This document shows positions 14,867 through 23,039 of a stretch of DNA of 24,211 nt, piece after piece. Within the stretch, counting starts at the first letter, position 1. Each line of letters starts with the position of its first letter. The notes below the pieces were generated by a model. It worked only from the letters and a program-made list of their open reading frames with translations. It was not told where the DNA came from and did no database searches. This stretch comes from Pseudomonadota bacterium (GTDB lineage: Bacteria > Pseudomonadota > Gammaproteobacteria > Burkholderiales > Burkholderiaceae), in assembly GCA_963205525.1 (NCBI GenBank), contig CAUJJP010000125.1, forward strand, positions 1 through 24,211, written 5' to 3'. Position numbers and translations under genes: made by a program.

Positions 14867-15772
14867 ATGGCGTCTCTTCGTTCCCTCTCCCTTGCCGTGG
14901 CACTGGCCTCGGCCTGCCTGCTGCCTGCCCACGCGCAATCGACCCCGCCGCTGGTCACCGGAGAGCACGGTGTCACGGTGACCCGCACCGACATCGAAGT
15001 CGCGATGGAGCGCGTGCCCGAAGCTTCGCGGGCCGCCGTCATGGCGCGCGTCGACAACCTCTCGCGCCAGGCCGAGCAGATCTACATCCGCCGCGTGCTC
15101 GCCCTGGACGCCGAGCAGGCGGGTCTGGACAAGACGCCCGAGGTCGCCGCCGCGCTCGCGCAGGCGCGCCAGCGCATCCTCTCCGACGCGCAACTGGCCG
15201 CCATCAGCCAGGGCGTCAAGCTCAGCGACGAGGCCCTCAGCGCCTACGCGCGCGACGTCTATCGCAGCAATCCCGAACGCTACAAGGTGCCGGCGCAGAC
15301 GCGCGCCCGCCACATCCTCATCGGCAACAGCCCCGACGGCAAGGCCCAGGAGCGCGCCACCGAACTGCTCGCCAGGATCAAGGGCGGTCTCTCCTTCGAA
15401 GACGCCGCGCGCGAGTTCTCCGGCGACTACGCCAGCGCCGCCAAGGGCGGTGATCTGGGCTGGTTCTCCGCCGGTGCCATGGTCAAGCCCTTCGAGGACG
15501 CGGTGGCCAAGCTGAAGGCGCCCGGCGAGCTCGGCGCCGAGGTGGTGCAGACGCAGTTCGGCTACCACATCATCCAGCTCGTGAACCGGCGCGAGGCCGG
15601 CATCCAGCCCTTCGACGAAGTGCGCGAGGCGCTGGAGCGCGAGGTCCGCGCCAAGGCCGAGGAAGAGGCGCGCCAGACCCGCATCCAGGCCATCTCGCGC
15701 GCCGCCAAGGTCGACGTTCCGGGCTTGGAAGCGATGGCCCGCGAGTACGAGCAGAAGTCCAAGTCCCGTTAA
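14867..15772 (+). CDS. Periplasmic parvulin-type peptidyl-prolyl cis-trans isomerase
   Basis: Folding catalyst for exported proteins. The 301-residue protein has a signal peptide ending LLPAHA (cleavage before Q24). An N-terminal SurA/PrsA-like helical chaperone region (about 30-140) contains RQAEQIYIRRVLALDAEQAG. One parvulin domain (about 144-238) shows the classic RARHILIG, then AAKGGDLGWFSAGAMVKPFE, then TQFGYHIIQL. A charged C-terminal helix ends the protein. The frame is open from 14819, but ATG 14867 begins a proper signal peptide; no strong ribosome binding site is seen. It follows the terminator by 80 bases, so it needs its own promoter, which I could not identify. The glycosyltransferase starts 27 bases downstream and may be cotranscribed. 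The single parvulin domain makes it PrsA/NifM-like rather than a full SurA. Confidence 0.9.
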   Translation: MASLRSLSLAVALASACLLPAHAQSTPPLVTGEHGVTVTRTDIEVAMERVPEASRAAVMARVDNLSRQAEQIYIRRVLALDAEQAGLDKTPEVAAALAQARQRILSDAQLAAISQGVKLSDEALSAYARDVYRSNPERYKVPAQTRARHILIGNSPDGKAQERATELLARIKGGLSFEDAAREFSGDYASAAKGGDLGWFSAGAMVKPFEDAVAKLKAPGELGAEVVQTQFGYHIIQLVNRREAGIQPFDEVREALEREVRAKAEEEARQTRIQAISRAAKVDVPGLEAMAREYEQKSKSR

Positions 15773-15787
15773 GCGCGAGCGCGCTGC

Positions 15788-15794
15788 AGGAAGG
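15788..15794 (+). promoter_or_regulatory. Ribosome binding site for the two-domain glycosyltransferase
   Basis: AGGAAGG is separated by five bases from the GTG at 15800. It supports the GTG start over the later in-frame ATG at 15857. Confidence 0.65.
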
Positions 15795-15799
15795 TTCCG

Positions 15800-17326
15800 G
15801 TGCGCCCGGCCAGGGACGGCGAGCCACCGGTAGTTGACGCCTCCATCGGCGTCGCAATGCCGCGCCGCGCCTCCCTGGCGGTGGCCGTCGTCGTCCACCG
15901 GCCGGTCCTCGAGGAGTTGCGCGCCTGCCTGCAAGCTCTCGACGAGCTTCGGGGCCCGGGCACGACCGTCGTCGTGCACCTCTGGCACTGCGATGCAGGC
16001 CCGCAGGACACGCCGGGCCTGCCGGAACTGCTGCGGCAACTGCAGGCCGCCGGTACGCCCCTGAAGCTGGGCGGCGGCGCCGGCAACCTCGGCTTCGGCC
16101 GCGCCATCAATGCCCTGTGCGCCGGCCTTGCTTCGAGCCATCTGCTGATCCTCAACCAGGACGCCATCCCCGAGCCCGGCGCACTGAGCCGCCTCTGGCA
16201 CGAAGCCTCCCGCGACGACCCTCGCGTCGCCGCCTGGGAGATGCGCCAGATCCCCTACGAGCACCCCAAGGACTACGACCCGGCGACCGGCGAGACGGGC
16301 TGGGTCAGCGGTGCGGGAGTGCTCCTGCGCACCCAGGCGCTGCGCGAGGTCGGCGGCTTCGAGCCGCGCTTCTTCATGTACTGCGAGGACGTCGACCTTT
16401 CCTGGCGGCTGCGCTGCGCGGGCTGGCGGCTGCGCTACCTGCCGCAGTGCGCCGTCGTGCATCGCACCTACGACTACGCGGGCCAGGTCAAGCCGCTCGC
16501 GGCGCTGCAGGGCGCCTACGCGAACCTGTGCCTAAGGCAGCGCTTCGGGACGCCGAGTGACCTGAGCGCGGGGATCCGCGCGCTGTGGCGCGAACTCAGC
16601 GGTCCGCAAGCCTTCCCCGGGTGGCGTCGAGGCCTGCTGCGCGCCCTGCTGAAGTTCGCGCGCAACCGGCGCTACTTCGCACGGACCCGCGCCGCAGCGC
16701 CGGACTTCGTTCCGCGCTTCAACGGCTGGGACTACGAGGAACGGCGCGAGGGCTCGTTCCACCCGTTCCTCGCCCAGGCCGAGCGCCCCGAGCGTCTTCC
16801 TGCCATATCGGCGATCGTGCGCGCGACGGGCGACGCCGACGCGCTCGCCGCCACGCTGCACTGCCTCGCGCAGCAGACCCATCCGCTGCTCGAAGTGCTC
16901 GTGGTCGGCGGGACCGATCGGGCCATGCGAGCGGTCTGCGCACGTGCAGGCGAGCGACTCGCGCTGCGCCCGCTCCCAGCCGGCGACGCGGCACTCGAGA
17001 TGATTGCCGCGGTGCACGCGCAGGCCGACTGGTGGCTGCTGTTCGATGACGAGCATGTGCGCCCCTACGCCGACCATGCGGAGGTGCTGCTGCAGGCGGC
17101 GCTCGACCAGGGCCGGCAGGCCGCCGCCTCGCTCACCTGGCGCATCGAGGCGGATGCCGCCGACCACGCCACGGCCCATCGTCGGCATGCGCCCCGCCGG
17201 AAGCTTGCGGGCTTGCCGGCGACCCGGCCGGTGCGGCTGCTGCATCGCAAGGCGCCTGTCGATCCGGCTTACGCCGAGGTCGCGAAGACGACCGCCGTCT
17301 GCTATGTCGGGAGTGCCGCGCGCTGA
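15800..17326 (+). CDS. Family 2 glycosyltransferase with a second, incomplete GT2-like domain
   Basis: Cytosolic or membrane-associated sugar transferase acting on surface glycans. The 508-residue protein has a first GT2 domain (about 25-300): an N-terminal Rossmann-like strand with LAVAVVVHRP, NLGFGRAINALCAG, the DXD-equivalent LILNQDA (116-122), WVSGAGVLLR, and the acceptor/base motif FFMYCEDVDLSWRL (191-204). This resembles rhamnosyltransferases (RfbF/WbbL type). A second GT2-like segment (about 335-445) has AISAIVRATGDADALAATL, LEVLVVGG and WWLLFDDEHV. It then breaks off into a basic stretch without the ED motif, so it may be a degraded or regulatory half. The GTG start has a good ribosome binding site. 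The gene converges with the minus-strand operon, with 59 bases between stops and no terminator I can recognise. Confidence 0.85.
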   Translation: MRPARDGEPPVVDASIGVAMPRRASLAVAVVVHRPVLEELRACLQALDELRGPGTTVVVHLWHCDAGPQDTPGLPELLRQLQAAGTPLKLGGGAGNLGFGRAINALCAGLASSHLLILNQDAIPEPGALSRLWHEASRDDPRVAAWEMRQIPYEHPKDYDPATGETGWVSGAGVLLRTQALREVGGFEPRFFMYCEDVDLSWRLRCAGWRLRYLPQCAVVHRTYDYAGQVKPLAALQGAYANLCLRQRFGTPSDLSAGIRALWRELSGPQAFPGWRRGLLRALLKFARNRRYFARTRAAAPDFVPRFNGWDYEERREGSFHPFLAQAERPERLPAISAIVRATGDADALAATLHCLAQQTHPLLEVLVVGGTDRAMRAVCARAGERLALRPLPAGDAALEMIAAVHAQADWWLLFDDEHVRPYADHAEVLLQAALDQGRQAAASLTWRIEADAADHATAHRRHAPRRKLAGLPATRPVRLLHRKAPVDPAYAEVAKTTAVCYVGSAAR

Positions 17327-17385
17327 GCCAGGGGGCGGCGCATGTGGCCGTGCCGTGCCAGCCGCGCCGCGGGGCCCGGGTCTCT

Positions 17386-19755
17386 TCAGCCCTCGACGGC
17401 GCCGCGACGTCCTTCGTTGCGCATGTTCCACATGCCCCGGATCGCCGACGCGAAGTCGCTCGCGAAGGCCTTCGCGTCGAACAGCGGCGCAAGCCGCAAT
17501 TGGTCGCGCAGGCCGGCGCGAAGCCGCGCCAGTCCGTCCAGGTCAGCGGCAAAGCGCGCGGCCCGAGCGACGTAGTCTGCTTCGTCTTGCGCGATCCACT
17601 GCGGCAGCCCGCTGTTGTGCAGGATCGACTCGCCGTTGTGGCCGATGAAGCGATCGCCCCGGAGCGTCAGCACCGGAACGCCCATCCACAAGCCCTCGAC
17701 GCTCGTCGTTCCACCCGGATAGGGATGGGGGTCCAGGGCGATGTCGACGCGCCCGTAGGCCCGCAGGTAGTCCTCGCGCGGCGACGGCCCTTCCAGCACG
17801 AGGCGCGAGGCGTCCAGGCCGGCCCGCGCGAAGCGATCGCGAGTGCGTTCCACCTCGCTGGCGTGTGCCAAGGCCGCCGCTTTCAACAGCAGCCGCGCGC
17901 CGGGAACGGCGCCCAGTACGCGCACCCACAGGGCGATCGTTGCGTCGTTGACCTTGGCCAGATTGTTGAAGCAGCAAAAGCTCAGCTGCCCTGCGGCCCG
18001 CGCAGGCAGCGGAGCCACGGGCAGATCGCCGACCGGTGGCGAGAAACAGAAGTAGGTCCGCGGCAGGCGCCAGACGCGCTCGACGAAGTGGTCCTCCTCG
18101 CCGGGCGGAGTCACGTAGGGGTCGCCGAGAACGAAGTCGATCTCCTGCAGCCCCGTGGTCGCGAAGTAGCCCAGCCAGGCCACCTGCAAGGGGGCGGGAC
18201 GACGCAGGAAGACCGGCAGCCGGTTGTCTGCGGTGTGCCCGGCCAGGTCGATCAGGACGTCCACGCGTTCTTCGCGCACGAGCGCGGCGGCGGCCTCGTC
18301 GTCGAGGCGGCTGATCGGCTGCCAGGCCACGAAGTGCGGCTTCAGGCGTGCGCTGACCTCGTCTTCGATGTCGTTGGTCGGGAACGCGAGCAGGTCGAGC
18401 CCGTCATCACCGCGCCCCTCGAGCAGCCCTTCCAGGAAGTAGGCGACGGGGTGCGCCCGGAAGTCGCCGCCGACGAAGCCGACGCGAAGGCGCGACGCGG
18501 CTGGCCTCGCAGTGCGCGCTGCATTCGCCAGCCCGGCGCCGGCCAGCGCCCGCTGGCTTCGTGCGTACTCCAAGGCCTCGGCCCGTGCCTGCGCAGGGGA
18601 GACTTCGGCCATGAAGTTGAGGCAGTAGAGCAGGTTGCTGTGGGCCGGGGCGTAGCCGGGATCGAGCCGGATCGCCTGGCGAAAGGCGGCAACCGCCTCG
18701 CGGTGCCGTCCCAGGCCGATCAAGGCCACGCCCAGGTTCTGCTGCGCCTGCACGTCGTCGGGCTCGAGCTCGATCGCCTCACGCGCGCAGGCCAGGGCGT
18801 CCGCGTACGCCGCGCGGTCGATCAGGATCGCGCTCAGGTTGCCAAGCGCCCCGACGTTCCCGGGCCGAAGCGCCAGCACGCGTCGTGCCGCGGCCTCGGC
18901 CTCCTCCAGCCGGCCCCGGCCCTGCAGGTACAGGCAGAAGCGACCGTGGACGAGCGGCGAGTCCGGCTGAAGTTCGGCGGCTCGCCTGTGGAGCGCCTCA
19001 GCCTCCTCGACTCGGCCTTGCGACATCAGGATCGCGGCCAGCAGGCTGTGCGCAAGGCCGTTCTCCGGCTCTGCCGACAAGACCCGGCGGCAGGCGGACT
19101 CGGCCTCGTCGAGCCGGCCCAGCTCGTCCAGCAGCCCAGCGCGTTCCATCTGCAGCGAGGCGTCGAGGGGCTCGCACTGCAGCGCGCGCTCGATCGCCTG
19201 CAGCGCGACCCCCGGCCGCCCGCTCCTGCGGTGCAGGCTCGCCATGATCTTCCAGGCCAGGGGATGCTGGGGATAACGGCTGGCGATCTCCACGGCGTGC
19301 CGGTACGCATGCTCGGGTGCGGCCTCGCGATAGCTCGTCAGCAGTGCTTGCAGCGTCTGCGCCGAGGGCGGCTCGGCAGCCTGTCCGTGCCCGCCATCCG
19401 GCGCCTTGATCCGGGCTTCGAGTTGATCGACCGGCTTTCCCTGCAGGCCGTGTTGCCGGCCCTGGGCGAGGATCTCCGCGGCCTGATCCGCATCACCGAG
19501 ACGGATCAGGGCCTCGATGCAGCTGATCCAATGCTGCGCCTGCCTGGGGTCGGCCCGCAGGGCGGAGCGCAAGCGCGGCAAGGCCTCTTCGGGCCTGCCT
19601 TCGCTGAGCGCGAGCACGCCGAGCCCGTGGCTGGCCGGGGCGTGCCCGGGCTGCTGCTGCAGCACCTGAAGGTAGAGCGCCTGCGCTTGCGCCGATCGCC
19701 CGGCCTGGTGCTCGCGCAGCGCCTGCTGGAAGAGAAGATCGGGATCCGCGGCCAT
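17386..19755 (-). CDS. TPR-repeat GT41 protein (O-GlcNAc transferase/SPINDLY-like)
   Basis: The 789-residue protein joins an N-terminal array of tetratricopeptide repeats to a GT41 catalytic region. Units are recognisable at about 5-70, 75-105 and 150-380 with the W/L-G-x-A-P spacing; the last is NLGVALIGLGRHREAVAAF. The C-terminal half (about 420-780) shows RVGFVGGDFRAHPVAYFL, whose histidine corresponds to the catalytic-region histidine of eukaryotic OGT. It also has VDVLIDLAGHTADNRLPVF, QVAWLGYFATTG, LSFCCFNNLAKV and the donor-binding HPYPGGTTSVEGLWMGVPVL. Such enzymes put a single sugar on Ser/Thr (OGT, SPY) or Asn (HMW1C-type). Soluble; no signal peptide. ATG 19755 starts 5 bases after the preceding gene's stop, consistent with cotranscription. 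The sugar (GlcNAc, fucose, glucose or other) cannot be read from sequence. Confidence 0.9.
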   Translation of the reverse strand: MAADPDLLFQQALREHQAGRSAQAQALYLQVLQQQPGHAPASHGLGVLALSEGRPEEALPRLRSALRADPRQAQHWISCIEALIRLGDADQAAEILAQGRQHGLQGKPVDQLEARIKAPDGGHGQAAEPPSAQTLQALLTSYREAAPEHAYRHAVEIASRYPQHPLAWKIMASLHRRSGRPGVALQAIERALQCEPLDASLQMERAGLLDELGRLDEAESACRRVLSAEPENGLAHSLLAAILMSQGRVEEAEALHRRAAELQPDSPLVHGRFCLYLQGRGRLEEAEAAARRVLALRPGNVGALGNLSAILIDRAAYADALACAREAIELEPDDVQAQQNLGVALIGLGRHREAVAAFRQAIRLDPGYAPAHSNLLYCLNFMAEVSPAQARAEALEYARSQRALAGAGLANAARTARPAASRLRVGFVGGDFRAHPVAYFLEGLLEGRGDDGLDLLAFPTNDIEDEVSARLKPHFVAWQPISRLDDEAAAALVREERVDVLIDLAGHTADNRLPVFLRRPAPLQVAWLGYFATTGLQEIDFVLGDPYVTPPGEEDHFVERVWRLPRTYFCFSPPVGDLPVAPLPARAAGQLSFCCFNNLAKVNDATIALWVRVLGAVPGARLLLKAAALAHASEVERTRDRFARAGLDASRLVLEGPSPREDYLRAYGRVDIALDPHPYPGGTTSVEGLWMGVPVLTLRGDRFIGHNGESILHNSGLPQWIAQDEADYVARAARFAADLDGLARLRAGLRDQLRLAPLFDAKAFASDFASAIRGMWNMRNEGRRGAVEG

Positions 19756-19760
19756 CGCGC

Positions 19761-22700
19761 TCAGCCCAGAAGAGCGGCGACCCGCCGCCGCGCTTCCCGC
19801 GCCGGATCGCGCGCGACGAATTCGCGCACCAGGTCCTCGTACTGCGGGTGCAGCCTGCGCATGGCCTGCAGCGCGGCGGCTTGCAGTTCCTGCTGGCGCG
19901 CGCTGAAGCTCGCGCCGCCGGCGTGGTAGACGAAGGTGTCGAGCGCGTGCAGGTGCTGCCAGCCGCGGCCGCTGGCGCGCAGGCAGAAGTCGTTCTCCTC
20001 GCCGTAGCCGGCGCCGAAGCTGGCGGCGTCGAACTCGCCGGTCTCGTCCAGGCAGTCGCGGCGGATGTACATGCAGAAACCCACGGCGGTGGGGACCTCG
20101 AGCGCCTGGCCCTCCAGCGTGCGCGCGAAGAGCGCGTGCAGCGCGGCCACGCTCCAGCCCTCGGGCAGCTCGTTGACCTGGCAGAAGCGCGGGAAGGAGC
20201 AGATCGTCGCGTTGTTCGAGAACGGCGTCACCGTGCCGACGCGCGGCTGACTCCACGCGGCGGCGCGCAGGCGGTCCAGCCAGTCGCCGGCGACTTCGGT
20301 GTCGCTGTTGAGCAGCACGACGTCGCGCCGGCCGGCCAGCCGCATGCCCAGGTTCACGGTGGCGACGAAGCCGAGGTTGCGCGCGTTGGCGAGCACGCTC
20401 ACCTGCGGGTGCAGCGCGGCAAAGGCTTGCAGCCACTCTCGGGTCTCGGCGTCGGGGCTCGCGTCGTCGATCACGGTCAGGTGCCAGGGGTGCTGCCCGA
20501 GCGTGCCCATCACGCTGGTCAGGCAGCGGCGCAGGTGCGGCAGGCCGCCGTACACGGGGACGATGATCTCCACCGTCTCGTCGACCGGCGCGCGTGGCGC
20601 GCTTGCCAGCGCCTCGCGCAGCGCGAGGTAGTCGGCCGAGAGCGGCCAGCCGCATTCGACCTCGAGGCGCCAGGGACCGGCGGCGCTTGCGCCCGACGCG
20701 GACCCCGGCGGCCAGGGCATCGGCAGGGCGATGCCGGCTTCGGCTCCGGTCAGCAGCAGGCGAAGCGGCTCGCCATCTTCGGCGGGCGCGCCGATCCCGA
20801 GCTGGCGACGCGTCGCGCCCTGCAGCGCGAGCGCCGCGCCGGGCTCATCGCCGCGCCACGACCAGGCCGCTACGCCCCGTGCGTCGCGCAGCGTCAGCGC
20901 GTGCAAGTGCATGTAGCCCGGCCGATCGGCCGGGTGCCAGTACGGCCGCGCACGGCCGGCACGGTTCAGGTACTCGGCCGGGATCTCGAAGGAAAGCGTC
21001 TGCCGCGCGGCGCCGACGCGACCCAGTGCGGGGACGTGCAAGCTCGGCAAGGCTTCTGCACCGTTGCGCTCCGCGCTACTGCCAAGCACCAGCGTGCTCG
21101 CGTAGACCGCGACCTGCACTGCAGGATCGGGCGCCGGCATGGCGCTGGGTTCGGCGGCCGCCTGGGCCTCGTCCTCCAGGCGACGCGCGGCGAAGACGAG
21201 CTGGTAGGTCGAGGCGTCGGGCTGCGCGAGCAGGTAGCGCGCGACGGGGGGCGGCAACTGGTCGAACGGGGTCCAGAACTCGGTGTAGTACCACGTGGCG
21301 GCGATCGGCTCGACGCGCTCGACGCGCCAGCCTTCGCCCTGCAGCAGCCGCGCGAACGAGCGGCGCGTGAAGAAGCGCAGGTGCGTGCGATCCAGCAGGC
21401 CCTCCGGGCCGTACTTCCAGTCGCCGTGCATCAGCTCGACGATCATCCCGGCGTAGGCGACGTTGGGGATCGAGACGAGAAGCTGTCCTCCCGGACGAAG
21501 CAGCGCCTGACAGGCCTGCAGCACGCGCTCGGGTGCGCGCAGGTGCTCGAGCACGTCGGCGCAGGCGATGCGGTCGTAGCTGCCCGCCGCAAAGCGCAGC
21601 GGCCAGTCGTCGTCCTCGAGGTCGAGCAGCTCCAGGCGCCGGTAGCCGTCGCGCGCGACGTGGTACTCGGCACTGCTGATGGTCACGCCGTCCACCTGGC
21701 AGCCGCGCTCCTGCAGCAGGCGGCCGAGCGCGCCGCTGCCGGTGCCCAGGTCGAGCACGCGCGCGCCCGCGGGGACAAGGCTTGCGAGCACCGACAGCGA
21801 CGAACGCTCCTCGGCCGCGATGCTGCGCCGGTAGACGTGCGCGGGCGTCGATCCGCGGTGGCCAGCCGGCCAGCCGGCGTAGAGCAGCGCGCATTCGCCG
21901 CGGCCGCTTTCGGCCAGCACCTCGACCCAGGGCTGCTGCGCATCGGCCGGCAGCGCGAGCCGCAGGGTGAAGCCGGCGTCGAGCAGCCGCTCGTCGGCGA
22001 AGACGTCGCGCACGTCGCGGCGGCGCACGCCGGTGGGGCAGCGGTGCGCGACCCCGTCGACACGGACGCTGACCGCGGCCAACGCGCCGTCGTCGATCGA
22101 GGCCGCCCAGCCGTCGAGGACGAGCACGCCCTGCTCGACGCGGCGCTCGTCGACCCAGCCCCAGGGGCCGCGCCGAAAGCCGGCCAGCCCCGAGAGATCG
22201 CGCGCGGCGTCGGCGCCGACGACGTAGAGGTCCTGCTCGTGCGCCAGCGCCTTGGGGATGCGAAAGGGCCGGCGTGCGTCGCCCGCGGCGGCGGCGACGG
22301 CGCGGCGCACGAAGGCTTCGCTCACCGTCGTCGTGCCGTAGGCCGCGGCGTCGAGCTCGGCGATCTCGCTTTGCGGCTTGAAGAGCAGGCCGTTCTCGGA
22401 CAGCACTTCGCCGCGGGCCAGCAGCGCCTCGTCGTGCACCGTGAAGCAGAGCACGCCGCGCGGCGTCAGCAGCGCCAACAGGCGCGCGAGCCAGCGTCCG
22501 AACAAGTCCTCGGGCAGGTGCGAGAAGAGCGAGGCGACCCAGATGAAGTCGAAGCGGCGACCGGGCTCGAAGGCCTCGGGGGCGAGGCTGGACGGCAGGC
22601 CTTGCACGCCGAAGCTGGCGGCGACGTAGTCCAGCGCCTCGGGCTGGATCTCGCTGGCAAGGAGCTCGAGCTCGCGCTCGCTGCCGCCAAGCAGGCGCAG

Positions 22701-23039
22701 CAGGCGGCCAAAGCCGCAGGCGAAGTCGAGCACCGAGACGCTGCCCTCGCCGGCAGGCAGCAAGGCGTCGAGGACCTGGCGCATCGCCGTGTACTGCTGC
22801 AGCGCGACGTTGAAGTACTGGCTGACCGCGGCCGCCGCGTCGCGATGATGGCGCAGCGAGTGCAGCAGCATCTGGTCGGCGGGATGGATGCGCAGTTGCA
22901 GCGCCTTGCCCTGGCCAGCGTCCGCGCTCGCGCCGAGCTGCGGCCAATGCCGGCGCAGCAGGGCGGCCAGGCGCGGGTCGAGACAAATCTCCTCGGCTTG
23001 CGCGAGCAGGCCGGCAAGCTCGGGTTCGGCGACGTTCAT
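19761..23039 (-). CDS. Multi-catalytic fusion: methyltransferase, methyltransferase, family 2 glycosyltransferase
   Basis: A 1092-residue soluble protein with at least three catalytic modules. Module 1 (about 70-275) is a SAM-dependent methyltransferase: VSVLDFACGFGRLL (101-114) and FDFIWVASLFSHLPED (163-178). A beta-rich linker (about 285-400) contains WGWVDERR and VLVLDGWAASID. Module 2 (about 405-620) is a second methyltransferase: ARVLDLGTGSGALGRLLQ (426-443), IACADVLEHL and LLRPGGQLLVSIPN. A second beta-rich segment (about 640-800) resembles a carbohydrate-binding or jelly-roll domain and is unassigned. Module 3 (about 822-1080) is a GT2 enzyme: EIIVPVYGGLPHLRRCL, TVIDDASPD, VVLLNSDTEV with its DXD-like SD, and GAGYGEENDFCLRA. 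ATG 23039 overlaps the upstream stop by four bases. It probably builds and caps a methylated glycan chain; the exact sugars are unknown. Confidence 0.9.
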   Translation of the reverse strand: MNVAEPELAGLLAQAEEICLDPRLAALLRRHWPQLGASADAGQGKALQLRIHPADQMLLHSLRHHRDAAAAVSQYFNVALQQYTAMRQVLDALLPAGEGSVSVLDFACGFGRLLRLLGGSERELELLASEIQPEALDYVAASFGVQGLPSSLAPEAFEPGRRFDFIWVASLFSHLPEDLFGRWLARLLALLTPRGVLCFTVHDEALLARGEVLSENGLLFKPQSEIAELDAAAYGTTTVSEAFVRRAVAAAAGDARRPFRIPKALAHEQDLYVVGADAARDLSGLAGFRRGPWGWVDERRVEQGVLVLDGWAASIDDGALAAVSVRVDGVAHRCPTGVRRRDVRDVFADERLLDAGFTLRLALPADAQQPWVEVLAESGRGECALLYAGWPAGHRGSTPAHVYRRSIAAEERSSLSVLASLVPAGARVLDLGTGSGALGRLLQERGCQVDGVTISSAEYHVARDGYRRLELLDLEDDDWPLRFAAGSYDRIACADVLEHLRAPERVLQACQALLRPGGQLLVSIPNVAYAGMIVELMHGDWKYGPEGLLDRTHLRFFTRRSFARLLQGEGWRVERVEPIAATWYYTEFWTPFDQLPPPVARYLLAQPDASTYQLVFAARRLEDEAQAAAEPSAMPAPDPAVQVAVYASTLVLGSSAERNGAEALPSLHVPALGRVGAARQTLSFEIPAEYLNRAGRARPYWHPADRPGYMHLHALTLRDARGVAAWSWRGDEPGAALALQGATRRQLGIGAPAEDGEPLRLLLTGAEAGIALPMPWPPGSASGASAAGPWRLEVECGWPLSADYLALREALASAPRAPVDETVEIIVPVYGGLPHLRRCLTSVMGTLGQHPWHLTVIDDASPDAETREWLQAFAALHPQVSVLANARNLGFVATVNLGMRLAGRRDVVLLNSDTEVAGDWLDRLRAAAWSQPRVGTVTPFSNNATICSFPRFCQVNELPEGWSVAALHALFARTLEGQALEVPTAVGFCMYIRRDCLDETGEFDAASFGAGYGEENDFCLRASGRGWQHLHALDTFVYHAGGASFSARQQELQAAALQAMRRLHPQYEDLVREFVARDPAREARRRVAALLG

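Noticed and set aside
17335..17370. GCGGCGC/GCGCCGC inverted repeat between the convergent genes as a bidirectional terminator
   Set aside because: It is a 7-bp stem with a 22-base loop and no T-tract on either strand, which is common by chance in sequence of this composition.
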